Below are positions 1-8,744 of a stretch of 64,000 nucleotides of DNA, in pieces (within the stretch, counting starts at the first letter, position 1; each line of letters starts with the position of its first letter). This DNA is from Phaeovulum veldkampii DSM 11550 (GTDB lineage Bacteria; Pseudomonadota; Alphaproteobacteria; Rhodobacterales; Rhodobacteraceae): the NCBI RefSeq assembly GCF_003034995.1, contig NZ_PZKF01000001.1, forward strand, positions 124,001 through 188,000, in the 5' to 3' direction. The position numbers and the translations under genes were made by a program. The notes beneath the pieces are model-generated. The model did not search any database and was not told the origin of the DNA. It saw only the letters and a list, made by a program, of their open reading frames with translations.

Positions 1-10
1 GCATCACCAT
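1..10 (-). CDS. Start of an unidentified gene, truncated by window edge
   Basis: Only the first three codons (ATG GTG ATG) lie in the window. An AAGGAG ribosome-binding site at 17-22 sits 6 bases before the ATG at 8-10 on the minus strand, which is the reason for calling a start here. In known GTA clusters the gene after the large terminase encodes the portal protein, but a terminator lies in between here (53-81), so that identity is only a guess. Confidence 0.35.
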
Positions 11-45
11 GTCCATCTCCTTGCAGGCCGACCCAACCGGGCCCG

Positions 46-81
46 GCGAAACGAAAAGGGCCGCGACAATCGTCCGGCCCT
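46..81 (-). terminator. Rho-independent terminator downstream of GTA large terminase
   Basis: A 7-bp GC stem (57-63 with 75-81), extended by GAC/GTC inside, is followed on the minus strand by TTTTCGTTTCG. It would end transcripts coming from the terminase genes before the next minus-strand gene at position 10. Confidence 0.6.
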
Positions 82-102
82 CGCGCGCGATCCCTCTGCC
101 GC

Positions 103-146
103 AACGGGGGCTTCGCGCCCCCGCACCCCCGCGGGATATTTCAACA
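103..146 (-). repeat. Copy of dispersed GAAATATCC-hairpin intergenic element
   Basis: Read on the minus strand this has the core GAAATATCC followed by G-rich sequence and a short hairpin (CGGGGG against CCCCCG). Similar copies lie at 1967-2016, 17789-17841, 29193-29238 and 34229-34300. It sits downstream of the minus-strand terminase gene. Confidence 0.55.
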
Positions 147-199
147 ACGGGAAGGCCCCTTCATCTTGGCTTGACTATCGCCGCCGGAGACTTCCCCGG

Positions 200-1555
200 T
201 CAAAGTACCCGCACCTGCGGGCGCTGGTAATGCGCGGCAGGCTCCACGATCAGTTCGTGCAGCGCCCAGACCAGCGCATCCAGCCGGTCGGGGCTGCCGC
301 GTCCGCGATAGCCCTGCGCCGTCATCCGGCACATCTGATCTTCCAGCGCGCCCAAGCCCCGCAAGTGGCTCACGCGCCCCTGTTCGTAAAGCGCCGCAAC
401 CGGCTCGGCCCGCAGCCCCTTGCCCCGGCCCGCGCGCAGCGCGCGGAACGGCACCAAGGGATCAATCTGCCGGATCACGCTTTCCACCAGATCGCCGCCC
501 TGGTTGACCTCGGCCACCAGCCGCTCGGCCCCATGCCGCTGCATAGCGGCCAGCGCTGCCCGCGCCCATTCCGCGGGCGAGGCCCCCTTCACGGTCGCAT
601 CCTCCAGCACATAAGCGCGCCAGTCCTGCACCGGCCCCCGCGTGACCGCCCCCACTACGACGATACCGCATTCATCCGCCGCCGCACCGGAACTGACCAC
701 CGGATCGACCGCTACCACGATCCGGTCCAGATCGGGCGCGGCCTCGATCCGCACGGCCTCCAATCCTGCTGTTGTCCAAAGCGCCCCCTCGACCTCTTCC
801 AGCAAGATGCCATCCAGTTCCTGCCGCCCGATCCGGGTGCCCGCATAGCGCGCCCGCACCTCATCCAGAAACGAGGCCGCCAGATAGGCCCGGTTCGCCT
901 CGGTCGGCGCATGGGTCAGCACGGTGGAGGGGTTGCGCAAAATCGCCTTCAGCACCCCCACATTGCGCGGGGTCGTGGTCACCACCTGCTGCGGGTGGTC
1001 CCCCAGCCGCAGCGCGAATTGCAGCATGTCCCAGGCCTCCTCGGCGCGCTTCCACTTGGCCAGCTCATCCGCCCAGGCCGCATCGAATTGTGGCCCCCGC
1101 AGGCTTTCGGGCTCATGCGCCGAAAACACCTGCGCGGTGGCGCCATTGGACCAGACCAGCCGCTTGCGCCCCGCCTCCCAGTCGGGCCGACGATCAGGCG
1201 GCGAACATGCCAGTATCCCGCTGTCGCCAAACACCATCACTTCGCGCACCTGATCGACGGTTTCCCCCACCAGCGCCACCCGCCGCGCCCGGCCGGGGTC
1301 GGCGGGGCGCGCGCCTTCCACCTGCGCGCGCACCCATTCCGCCCCGGCCCGCGTCTTGCCCGCCCCGCGCCCGCCCATGATGACCCAGGATCTCCAGGCC
1401 CCCTCGGGCGGCAATTGGTGCGGCAGCGCCCAGAATTCGAACAACCACGGCAGTGCCAGCAGCGCCTCCGCGCTCAGCCCCGTCAGAAACTCATCCACCT
1501 CCTCCGGCCTCGCGGAGGCAAGCCAGGCGGCGCCCGATCTCGTCTCGCGCCGCAT
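200..1555 (-). CDS. GTA/phage-type terminase large subunit
   Basis: This is the DNA-packaging motor of a gene transfer agent or related prophage. It has a Walker A motif GGRGAGKT at about residues 61-68, a Walker B-like WADEL, and a C-terminal RNase-H-fold nuclease with acidic residues in AVDP, AEVNQGG and DRLDALVW. The length, about 451 aa, fits the RcGTA g2 family. The start is uncertain: ATG at 1555 or 1570, or GTG at 1498 overlapping the upstream gene stop. It follows the small terminase-like gene with overlap, as in the conserved GTA cluster order. No further GTA genes are visible because the window ends. Confidence 0.88.
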   Translation of the reverse strand: MRRETRSGAAWLASARPEEVDEFLTGLSAEALLALPWLFEFWALPHQLPPEGAWRSWVIMGGRGAGKTRAGAEWVRAQVEGARPADPGRARRVALVGETVDQVREVMVFGDSGILACSPPDRRPDWEAGRKRLVWSNGATAQVFSAHEPESLRGPQFDAAWADELAKWKRAEEAWDMLQFALRLGDHPQQVVTTTPRNVGVLKAILRNPSTVLTHAPTEANRAYLAASFLDEVRARYAGTRIGRQELDGILLEEVEGALWTTAGLEAVRIEAAPDLDRIVVAVDPVVSSGAAADECGIVVVGAVTRGPVQDWRAYVLEDATVKGASPAEWARAALAAMQRHGAERLVAEVNQGGDLVESVIRQIDPLVPFRALRAGRGKGLRAEPVAALYEQGRVSHLRGLGALEDQMCRMTAQGYRGRGSPDRLDALVWALHELIVEPAAHYQRPQVRVL

Positions 1556-1814
1556 CGAGGTCGAGCGCATGATCCCGCACGACCCCGGCAACCTGTTTGC
1601 GGAGTTTTTCAACCCTGGTCCTTTCATCCATCACCATCTGCAAGGCGGCGCGAAGATCCTTCACCGCCTGCACGGCGGTCTTGACCTCTCCGGTCTTGCC
1701 CTGCCGAACCTCTCGCAAGGCCGCCGCCAGTTCGCCGGCCGTCTCGCGAAAAATCTCCTCCGTCTCCGAGATCAGATCCGGAGCCGCTTCCTCCTCCGAG
1801 AAAGTCATTGTCAT
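1491..1814 (-). CDS. GTA small terminase-like protein (ORFg1 type)
   Basis: A short, strongly helical and charged protein of about 107 aa with no enzymatic motif. Its place directly before and overlapping the large terminase, plus its size, match the first gene of the GTA cluster, which acts as small terminase subunit. Possible starts are GTG at 1826, ATG at 1814 or ATG at 1808; none has an ideally spaced Shine-Dalgarno, and 1814 is chosen. The role is inferred from synteny more than from sequence. Confidence 0.7.
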   Translation of the reverse strand: MTMTFSEEEAAPDLISETEEIFRETAGELAAALREVRQGKTGEVKTAVQAVKDLRAALQMVMDERTRVEKLRKQVAGVVRDHALDLDAARDEIGRRLACLREAGGGG

Positions 1815-1849
1815 CTGCTGCTGCACCCGCCTCTCATGCCGATCCGCAC

Positions 1850-1891
1850 GAGCAAAACGAAAAAGCGGCTCCGGGTTTCCCCGTGCCGCTT
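1850..1891 (-). terminator. Strong rho-independent terminator in the GTA leader
   Basis: A hairpin with arms 1863-1875 and 1879-1891 and a 3-base loop is followed on the minus strand by TTTTTCGTTTTG. It lies between a candidate promoter (1916-1944) and the GTA small terminase, so it either ends a short RNA or attenuates the terminase transcript. Confidence 0.6.
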
Positions 1892-1909
1892 GCCCACTTC
1901 TCCTAGCAT
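1855..1909 (-). ncRNA. Candidate short RNA or attenuated leader upstream of GTA genes
   Basis: A promoter with TTGACT, a 17-base spacer and TAGAAA would start transcription near 1909; the strong terminator at 1850-1891 would stop it after about 55 bases. The 5' part carries CTAGGAGAAGTGGGC, the 3' part is the terminator stem. An open frame of 33 codons also begins with an ATG at about 1909 and runs to the terminase start, so a leader peptide is an alternative. There is no family match that I recognise. Confidence 0.3.
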
Positions 1910-1915
1910 GTCAGA

Positions 1916-1944
1916 TTTCTACTATAAGCCGTTCGCAAAGTCAA
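1916..1944 (-). promoter_or_regulatory. Candidate sigma-70 promoter before GTA terminase genes
   Basis: On the minus strand TTGACT at 1939-1944 and TAGAAA at 1916-1921 are separated by exactly 17 bases in a locally AT-rich stretch, unusual for this GC-rich window. Confidence 0.45.
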
Positions 1945-1966
1945 GCATTAAATCTATGGTTGCAAG

Positions 1967-2016
1967 TTTCATCTTGGTAAAAATATCCCGGGGGGCGCTG
2001 GGGGCAGCGCCCCCCG
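1967..2016. repeat. GAAATATCC-family element with 12-bp hairpin
   Basis: The plus strand reads TTTCATCTTGG, then AAATATCCC, then a perfect 12-bp inverted repeat (1989-2000 with 2005-2016). It lies just downstream of purU on the minus strand, where the hairpin is followed by GGGATATTTTTA and could terminate purU. It belongs to the same family as the elements at 103, 17789, 29193 and 34229. Confidence 0.6.
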
Positions 2017-2043
2017 CTTCTCCGGCTCATACCTATTCCCCGG

Positions 2044-2928
2044 TCAGCCCATCCGCTCCGAGGCGTAAGAGCCGGGGCTTGCCGGAAAGACCACCGTCTT
2101 GGCCCGGTTCAGAAACACCCGGTGGTGAATATGGGCATGAATAGCGCGAGCCAGAACCTGCGCCTCAACATCGCGGCCCAGGCTGACATAATCCTCCGGG
2201 CTTTGCGCATGGGTCACGCGCACGGTGTCCTGTTCGATGATCGGGCCTTCGTCCAGATCGGCGGTCACATAATGCGCCGTCGCCCCGATCAGCTTCACCC
2301 CTCGCTCATAGGCCTGCTTGTAAGGGTTCGCGCCCTTGAAACTGGGCAGGAAGGAATGATGAATATTGATGATCCGCCCCGACATCTTCTGACAGACCGC
2401 ATCTGACAGAACCTGCATGTAGCGCGCTAGAACCACCAGTTCGGCCCCGGTTTCCTCGACCACCGTCATCAGCCGCGCCTCGGCCTCGACCTTGGTCTCC
2501 TTGCTGACCTTGACGTGGTAAAACGGGATATCGTGGTTCACCACCAGCTTCTGATAGGTCAGATGGTTCGACACGACCCCCACAATCTCGATCGGCAGCG
2601 CCCCAATGCGCCAGCGATACAGAAGATCGTTCAGGCAATGCCCGAAGTTCGACACCATGAGCAGCACCTTCATTCGCCGCCCCGCGTCATGCAGTGCCCA
2701 GACCATGCCGAATTCAGCCGCCACCGGGGCAAAGCCCGCACGCAGATCGTCGCCGCTCATCCCGGTTTCGGACAAAAAGGTGATCCGGGTGAAAAAAGTT
2801 CCGCTCTGCGGGTCGTCGAACTGGGCACTGTCGGTGATATTGCAGCCCTGCGCCGCCAGATTGGCCGATATCGCCGCAACAACCCCCCGCTGCGACCGGC
2901 AGGTCACTGTCAAAACATAGGCCGTCAT
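2044..2928 (-). CDS. purU: Formyltetrahydrofolate deformylase
   Basis: PurU hydrolyses 10-formyl-THF to formate and THF, balancing the one-carbon pool in the cytoplasm. The 294-aa protein has an N-terminal ACT domain (about 1-85) and a formyltransferase-fold catalytic domain. The catalytic Asn-His pair is visible in NIHHSFLPSFKG, with the Asp in DLDEGPI and the family motif ATAHYV. It is a stand-alone gene: the ferredoxin gene upstream is 123 bp away and the GTA genes downstream are separated by a hairpin element. Length and motifs are normal. Confidence 0.95.
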   Translation of the reverse strand: MTAYVLTVTCRSQRGVVAAISANLAAQGCNITDSAQFDDPQSGTFFTRITFLSETGMSGDDLRAGFAPVAAEFGMVWALHDAGRRMKVLLMVSNFGHCLNDLLYRWRIGALPIEIVGVVSNHLTYQKLVVNHDIPFYHVKVSKETKVEAEARLMTVVEETGAELVVLARYMQVLSDAVCQKMSGRIINIHHSFLPSFKGANPYKQAYERGVKLIGATAHYVTADLDEGPIIEQDTVRVTHAQSPEDYVSLGRDVEAQVLARAIHAHIHHRVFLNRAKTVVFPASPGSYASERMG

Positions 2929-3051
2929 TTCTGCCCGTCCCCCATCGCTCGTGTTATCCTTGCGCGCAACACTGCGCCCCGGCGCGCGCGCCGCCTGCCC
3001 CCTTGCGACCGCCGCGCCGTCAAAGGCGACGGGGCGGCCTGTGGGGTCTTG

Positions 3052-3381
<330 letters not shown>

Positions 3382-3468
3382 TCATCCCTCCTGTCGGGGC
3401 TCCGCCCCTCTGCGGCCAAAGACTTAGGCCAAGCGCCGGGAATTTGCCAGCCCCCGTTGCCCAGACCG

Positions 3469-3490
3469 AAAAGGGCGCCCGAAGGCGCCC
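3469..3490 (-). terminator. Rho-independent terminator of degP
   Basis: A perfect 7-bp stem GGGCGCC/GGCGCCC (3473-3479, 3484-3490) with a TTCG loop on the minus strand is followed by TTTTCGG. It sits 27 bases after the degP stop codon. Confidence 0.8.
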
Positions 3491-3516
3491 TCTCGACCAA
3501 ATCCCGTCCCGACCGT

Positions 3517-4992
3517 TCAAAACACCGGCAGCGCCACAAAGCGCGGCTCGCCACCGCGCCGGATCAACAACAACAAAGACTTGCGCCCTGCCGCTTTCGC
3601 CTCGGCCACCCGCGCGTCCAACTCGGCCAGCGAGGCAACCGGTTGCTGCCCCGCCTCGGTGATCACATCACCCGCGCGCAGGCCCTTCTTCGCCGCCTCG
3701 CTATCGGCCGAAACCGAACGGATCAGCAGCCCCTGCGTGGTCTCTGCCAACCCCAGTTCCACCGCCTGATCGGGCGACACCGGCACAATCGTCATGCCCA
3801 GCATCTCGCGCTCTGTCGGCTGCGGGGTGCTCATGCCGGTCTGCACCGGCTCGGCCTCGGCCAGTTCGCGCCGTCCCAGCGTGACCAGCAGCGTCTGGCT
3901 CTTGTCGCCGCGCGTCACCGTCACCCGCACCGCCTGCCCCACCGGCGCATCGGCCACGCGGCGCACCAGATCGCGGGTGTTCTTGACCTCGCCCCCGTCA
4001 AAGGCGGTGATCACATCGCCCGCCAGCATCCCCGCATCGGCCGCAGGCCCCGCCGGAACATCGGTCACCAGCGCGCCCACGGTGGATTTCAGCCCCATCG
4101 CTTCGGCCATATCGGGGCTGATGTCCTGAATCTTGACTCCCAGCCAGCCGCGCCGCGTCTCGCCGAATTCCCTCAGTTGGGTCACAACCTTCTGCACCAC
4201 ATTCGACGCCATCGAGAACCCGATCCCGATCGACCCGCCATTGGGCGACAGGATCGCGGTGTTCACCCCCACAACCTCGCCGTTCATGTTGAACAACGGC
4301 CCGCCCGAGTTGCCCCGATTGATCGCCGCGTCGGTCTGAAGGAAATCGTCATAGGTGCCCGACAATTCGCGGTTGCGCGCCGAAACGATGCCCGCCGACA
4401 CCGAAAAGCCCTGCCCCAGCGGGTTGCCCATCGCCATCACCCAGTCACCCACCCGGATCACATCCGAATTACCGAATTTCACAAAGGCAAGCGGCTTGGT
4501 GCTTTCTACCTTCAGTACCGCAATATCGGTTTTCGGGTCGGTGCCCACCACCTTGGCTGGCAGCGTATTGCCCGAAAAGAATTCCACCTCGATCTCGTCG
4601 GCGCCTTCAATCACATGGTTATTGGTGACGATGAAACCGTCCTCGGAAATAACAAACCCCGACCCAAGCGCATTCGACCGCTGCGGCGCTGTTTCGCCCG
4701 GCCCGCCCGGCATCCCGAAATCGCGGAACAAATCCTCAAACGGCGAACCTTCGGGAAAGATCGGTCCGGGCCGCACTGGCGCCGCAACCGTGGTCGAGGT
4801 GGTGATATTCACCACCGCCGGGCTGACCTGTTCGGTCAGATCGGCAAAACTTTCCGGCACCCCGCGCGCGAATGCGGGCGCCGTCGGACCTGTCGCCAGC
4901 GCAAGCCCCAGCATCGCCGCCCCGGCAAACCGGGCCAGCCCACGAACCGCGCCCCGGCCGCCCAAAGCCTGCGGAATTGTCTGTGCCGTCAT
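3517..4992 (-). CDS. degP: Periplasmic Do-family serine protease (DegP/HtrA)
   Basis: A 491-aa chaperone-protease that degrades misfolded envelope proteins. A signal peptide ends near residue 42 (APAFA). The catalytic triad is H126 (NNHV), D156 (KTDIA) and S229 (GNSGG), followed by two PDZ domains (about 265-360 and 385-490). The start at 4992 has GGAGGG before it; a longer frame to 5064 lacks such support. It lies 122 bp downstream of hflK-hflC-DUF2065, the usual alphaproteobacterial arrangement linking cytoplasmic-membrane and periplasmic quality control. Confidence 0.95.
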   Translation of the reverse strand: MTAQTIPQALGGRGAVRGLARFAGAAMLGLALATGPTAPAFARGVPESFADLTEQVSPAVVNITTSTTVAAPVRPGPIFPEGSPFEDLFRDFGMPGGPGETAPQRSNALGSGFVISEDGFIVTNNHVIEGADEIEVEFFSGNTLPAKVVGTDPKTDIAVLKVESTKPLAFVKFGNSDVIRVGDWVMAMGNPLGQGFSVSAGIVSARNRELSGTYDDFLQTDAAINRGNSGGPLFNMNGEVVGVNTAILSPNGGSIGIGFSMASNVVQKVVTQLREFGETRRGWLGVKIQDISPDMAEAMGLKSTVGALVTDVPAGPAADAGMLAGDVITAFDGGEVKNTRDLVRRVADAPVGQAVRVTVTRGDKSQTLLVTLGRRELAEAEPVQTGMSTPQPTEREMLGMTIVPVSPDQAVELGLAETTQGLLIRSVSADSEAAKKGLRAGDVITEAGQQPVASLAELDARVAEAKAAGRKSLLLLIRRGGEPRFVALPVF

Positions 4993-5114
4993 CGTTTCAC
5001 CCTCCGAACTGCTCTGCCCCGACGGGGAGTATTGCTGGCATACACCTAAGCAGCGCCACAGCAAATGAAAGCCCCCTCGCGCCGCGTCAAACCGATGTGA
5101 TCGGCGCCACTGTC

Positions 5115-5312
5115 TCAGCCCGCAAGGCGTTGCGCAAGCCAGACGATGCCCACCCCCAGCGCAAGCGCCACCAGACCGGCGGTCCGCCGCTGTTCGGGGC
5201 GCATCGCGCGCAGCAGGTCCAGCGCCTCCTCGATGCGCGAAGGGGCCAGTGCAAGCACCAGCCCCTCCACCACCAGAACCAGACCGATCCCCAACAGGAC
5301 CATCGCCATCAT
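5115..5312 (-). CDS. DUF2065 small membrane protein
   Basis: A 65-aa protein with two hydrophobic segments (about 2-22 and 45-62) separated by a charged loop; this matches the DUF2065 family, found after hflC in many proteobacteria. Its ATG overlaps the hflC stop by 4 bases, so it is translationally coupled to hflC. Function is unknown; position suggests an accessory part of the HflKC/FtsH complex. Confidence 0.88.
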   Translation of the reverse strand: MMAMVLLGIGLVLVVEGLVLALAPSRIEEALDLLRAMRPEQRRTAGLVALALGVGIVWLAQRLAG

Positions 5313-6178
5313 TCGGCCTTGTCAGACCGCAGATAGTCGAAAAAGTCGCTGTCGGGCTGCATCACAATCGACGAATTGCCCGATTTCAGCGCGCGCTCAT
5401 ACGAGGTCAGCGACCGGGTGAAGGCAAAAAACTCCGGGTCGCGGCCGAAGGCTTCGGCATAGATCGCGTTGCGTTGGGCATCCGCCTCACCGCGGGCGAT
5501 CTCGGCCTGCTTGCGCGCCTCCGAGGTCAGCTCGACGACCGTCCGGTCCGCACTCGCCCGCACCCGCTGCGCCGCCTCGCCACCACGGGCGATCTCGTCG
5601 GCGGCCTCGCGTTCGCGCTCGGCCCGCATCCGGGCAAAGGTGGCGGCAAGGTTCTGCTCGGGCAGGTCGGTGCGCGTCAGCCGCACGTCGATCACCTCGA
5701 CGCCCAGCGCCGCCGCCTCGCGCCGCGCCAGATCGCGGATGCGGTTCATCAGCGCGGTCCGGTCATCTGACAGCACCGTGGTGGACGGCACAGCCCCCAT
5801 CACCTCGCGGATCGCGGCGTTGATGATACGGTCCAACCGCACCTGCGCCGCCCGCACCCCTTCCGACCCCACAGCCTCGCGGAACTCGATCACATTGGTG
5901 ATCCGCCAACGCGCAAAGGCATCGACGACCAGACGGCGGTCATCCAGCGGGGTCACTTCCAGCGGCTGGGTCGGCAGGCTCAGGATGCGGTCGTCATAGC
6001 GCACAACCTCCTGGATCAGCGGCACCTTGAACGCCAGACCGGGGTCTTCCTTCACCGCCTTCACCTGACCGAATTGCAGCACCAGCGCCTTCTCGCGTTC
6101 GTCCACGATGAATACCGACGACAGCGCCAGCCCCGCCAGAACCACCACCACAGGCAAAATGTATTGCGACCGGGCCAT
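5309..6178 (-). CDS. hflC: Protease modulator HflC
   Basis: A 289-aa SPFH/prohibitin-family membrane protein with one N-terminal transmembrane helix (about 6-24) and a large periplasmic band-7 domain followed by a helical region rich in Arg, Glu and Ala. Together with HflK it forms a ring around FtsH protease and tunes degradation of membrane proteins. It overlaps the hflK stop by one base and DUF2065 by four bases, so all three form one operon. Confidence 0.96.
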   Translation of the reverse strand: MARSQYILPVVVVLAGLALSSVFIVDEREKALVLQFGQVKAVKEDPGLAFKVPLIQEVVRYDDRILSLPTQPLEVTPLDDRRLVVDAFARWRITNVIEFREAVGSEGVRAAQVRLDRIINAAIREVMGAVPSTTVLSDDRTALMNRIRDLARREAAALGVEVIDVRLTRTDLPEQNLAATFARMRAEREREAADEIARGGEAAQRVRASADRTVVELTSEARKQAEIARGEADAQRNAIYAEAFGRDPEFFAFTRSLTSYERALKSGNSSIVMQPDSDFFDYLRSDKAE

Positions 6179-7320
6179 CAGTTGGAGCCTCCTTCGGTGG
6201 TGGCAGGGCGTTGCAGCCGATCCAGCGGCAGGTAGGGCACCACACCGCCCTCGCCCGACACACCATCAAGGATCACCTTGTCGATGCCACCCAGCACCTT
6301 TTCCATCGTTTCCAGATACATGCGCCGACGGGTCACATCAGGCGCCTTCACATATTCGTCGTAGACCGAGACAAAACGGCTCGCCTCGCCCTGGGCGTCG
6401 TTGACCACCTGCGCCCGGTAGGCTTCGGCCTCTTCGACCAGCCGCGCGGCTTCCCCGCGCGCACCCGCCAGAACCCGGTTGGCATAGGCGTCGGCCTCTT
6501 TCTCCAGCCGGTCGCGTTCTTGCTGCGCGGCCTGCACTTCGCGGAAGCTGTCGATCACCTCGCGCGGCGGGTCGGCGCGGTCAAAGTTGATCCGGATCAC
6601 GTTCAGCCCGGCATTGTAGCTGTCCAGCGTGCCCTGCACTGCGGCCCGCAGATCGGCGGCAATCGCGCCACGATCCCGGTTGAGGATCGGCGCCAGTTCG
6701 CTGCGCGCGATGATGTCGCGCATCGCGCTTTCGGCAACAGCACGGATCGTGTCGGCCGGATCGGCAAGGTTGAACAGGAATTTCGCCGGATCGTCGATGT
6801 TCCAGACCACCTGAAACTCGATATCCACGATGTTCTGGTCGCGCGTCAACATCAGCCCGCTGTCCAGCAGCCCGGCGCGACCGGTGCCCACGTCGGTCGT
6901 GCGTTCGCCGGTGACCTGCACGATCTCGGCCCGCACCGCAGGCCAGGGGGCAAAGTTCAGACCAGGGTTCCCGGTGCTTTGATATTCGCCGAACAGCAAC
7001 TCGACCGAACGCTCCTCGGGCCGCACGGTGTAGAACGAGGCGAACGCCCAAACCCCCAGCGCCGCCAGCGCCGCCAGCCCCAGCGTGCCGCGCGTCAGCC
7101 GCGGCGCGCCCGGCATCTGGCCGCCGCGCCCGGTCTTGCCGCCACCGCCACCGCGCCCGCCCATCAGAACGCGCAGTTGTTCGGTGCCCTTCTTCATGAT
7201 CTCCTCGATCTCGGGGATCGGCGCGCCCTCGCCGGGCCTGCGCCCACCGCGACGGCCGTTGGGATCGCGGTCGTCGTCATCGCCGCCGCCGCCACTGCCC
7301 CAGGGACCTCCGTTGCTCAT
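6178..7320 (-). CDS. hflK: FtsH protease activity modulator HflK
   Basis: A 380-aa SPFH protein. The cytoplasmic N-terminus is glycine- and acid-rich (GGGGDDDD, GGRGGGGG), as is typical for HflK, then a transmembrane helix (about 78-96) and the band-7 domain. It partners HflC and FtsH. It is the first gene of the hflK-hflC-DUF2065(-degP) operon; 59 bases separate it from the gor stop upstream. Confidence 0.96.
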   Translation of the reverse strand: MSNGGPWGSGGGGDDDDRDPNGRRGGRRPGEGAPIPEIEEIMKKGTEQLRVLMGGRGGGGGKTGRGGQMPGAPRLTRGTLGLAALAALGVWAFASFYTVRPEERSVELLFGEYQSTGNPGLNFAPWPAVRAEIVQVTGERTTDVGTGRAGLLDSGLMLTRDQNIVDIEFQVVWNIDDPAKFLFNLADPADTIRAVAESAMRDIIARSELAPILNRDRGAIAADLRAAVQGTLDSYNAGLNVIRINFDRADPPREVIDSFREVQAAQQERDRLEKEADAYANRVLAGARGEAARLVEEAEAYRAQVVNDAQGEASRFVSVYDEYVKAPDVTRRRMYLETMEKVLGGIDKVILDGVSGEGGVVPYLPLDRLQRPATTEGGSN

Positions 7321-7379
7321 CCGTTTCTCACTTTCCAGTTGCTTTGTTATCTAGCGACTTGGGCGCGGAGGCGAAAAAA

Positions 7380-8741
7380 TCAACCCGCCCGCACCGGTTT
7401 TCGCAATGTCACCAGTTCTTCGGCCATCGTCGGATGCACCGCGCAGGTGCGGTCAAAATCCTCTTTGGTGGCACCCATCCGGATCGCCACCGCCGCAAGC
7501 TGGATCATCTCGCCCGCTTCGGGCGCCACGATATGACAGCCCAGCACGCGGCGCGTCTGCGCGCAGACGATCAGTTTCATCAGCACCCGCCAGCCGCGCC
7601 CGGCAAAGCCCTGGCGCATCGGCTTGAAGCTGCTGGCATACACCTCGATCGGCCCGACCTCACGCGCGGCCTCTTCGGTCAGCCCCACCGCCCCCAACTC
7701 GCAGGGCTGGGTAAAGACCGCCGCCGCCACCAGATCGTGATCGGCCTGCCGTGGGGTCGCACCAAAGACCGTATCGGCAAAGGCATGCCCCTCGCGGATC
7801 GCCACCGGCGTCAGGTTCACCCGGTCGGTCACATCGCCCACCGCATAGACCGAGGGCACCGAAGACTGGCTCCAGCCATCCACCACCACCTCGCCGCGCC
7901 GTCCCAGCCGCACCCCCGCCGCCTCCAGCCCCAGCGAGGCGGTGTTGGGAACCCGGCCCGTGGCATAGACCACCGCACTGAAAATCCGCGCGCTGCCATC
8001 GGTTGCAGTCACCCGAAAGCCGGCCCCGTCGCGGTCGATCCGGGCCACATCGCAGCCCACATGAATCTCGACCCCGCCCTCGCGCATCAACTCGGCGACA
8101 TGGCCGCGGGCCTCGTCATCGAACCCGCGCAGCACCTGCGCACCGCGATAATACTGCGTCACCTTAACGCCCAACCCGTTCAGGATGCAGGCAAACTCGC
8201 ACGCAATGAAACCGCCGCCCACGATCAGCACGGTTTCGGGCAGCGCCTCCAGCCGGAACAGGTCGTTCGATGTCAGGACATGGCCTGCGCCCGGAAACTC
8301 CGGCACAAAGGGCCGCCCGCCGGTCGCCACCAGAATGTGCCGCGCCCGCACTCGCCCGCCACCGGCCAGCCGCACCGTATGCGCATCCTCCAGCACCGCG
8401 CGTTCGGGGTAAACGGTCACACCCGCAGCCACCAGCCCCCCGCGATAGGCCGCTTCCAGCCGGTCCAGCTCGGCATCCAGCCGCGCGCGAAACGCGCCCC
8501 AGTCGAACCTGCCCGCCGCCACCTGCCAGCCATAGGCGCGCGCATCCTCGAACGCCGCCGGAAAGCCCGAGGCAAAGACCATCAGCTTTTTCGGCACACA
8601 GCCGCGGATCACACAGGTGCCACCCAGCCGGTATTCCTCGGCCAGCGCCACCCGCGCCCCATGCTCGCCCGCCGCAATCCGCGCCGCCCGAACCCCGCCC
8701 GAGCCGCCACCGATGACGAACAGATCAACGTCAAAGGGCAT
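7380..8741 (-). CDS. gor: Glutathione-disulfide reductase
   Basis: A flavoenzyme that keeps glutathione reduced using NADPH. The 453-aa protein has the FAD-binding GGGSGG near residue 11, the redox-active disulfide C43/C48 in GGTCVIRGCVPKK, the pyridine-nucleotide motif GGGFIACEFA, and the C-terminal active-site H436 in HPTMAEE. Basic residues after the second Rossmann motif fit NADPH use. It starts 3 bases after rpiA, so both are probably co-transcribed; rpiA feeds the pentose-phosphate pathway that also yields NADPH. Confidence 0.95.
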   Translation of the reverse strand: MPFDVDLFVIGGGSGGVRAARIAAGEHGARVALAEEYRLGGTCVIRGCVPKKLMVFASGFPAAFEDARAYGWQVAAGRFDWGAFRARLDAELDRLEAAYRGGLVAAGVTVYPERAVLEDAHTVRLAGGGRVRARHILVATGGRPFVPEFPGAGHVLTSNDLFRLEALPETVLIVGGGFIACEFACILNGLGVKVTQYYRGAQVLRGFDDEARGHVAELMREGGVEIHVGCDVARIDRDGAGFRVTATDGSARIFSAVVYATGRVPNTASLGLEAAGVRLGRRGEVVVDGWSQSSVPSVYAVGDVTDRVNLTPVAIREGHAFADTVFGATPRQADHDLVAAAVFTQPCELGAVGLTEEAAREVGPIEVYASSFKPMRQGFAGRGWRVLMKLIVCAQTRRVLGCHIVAPEAGEMIQLAAVAIRMGATKEDFDRTCAVHPTMAEELVTLRKPVRAG

Positions 8742-8744
8742 TGG

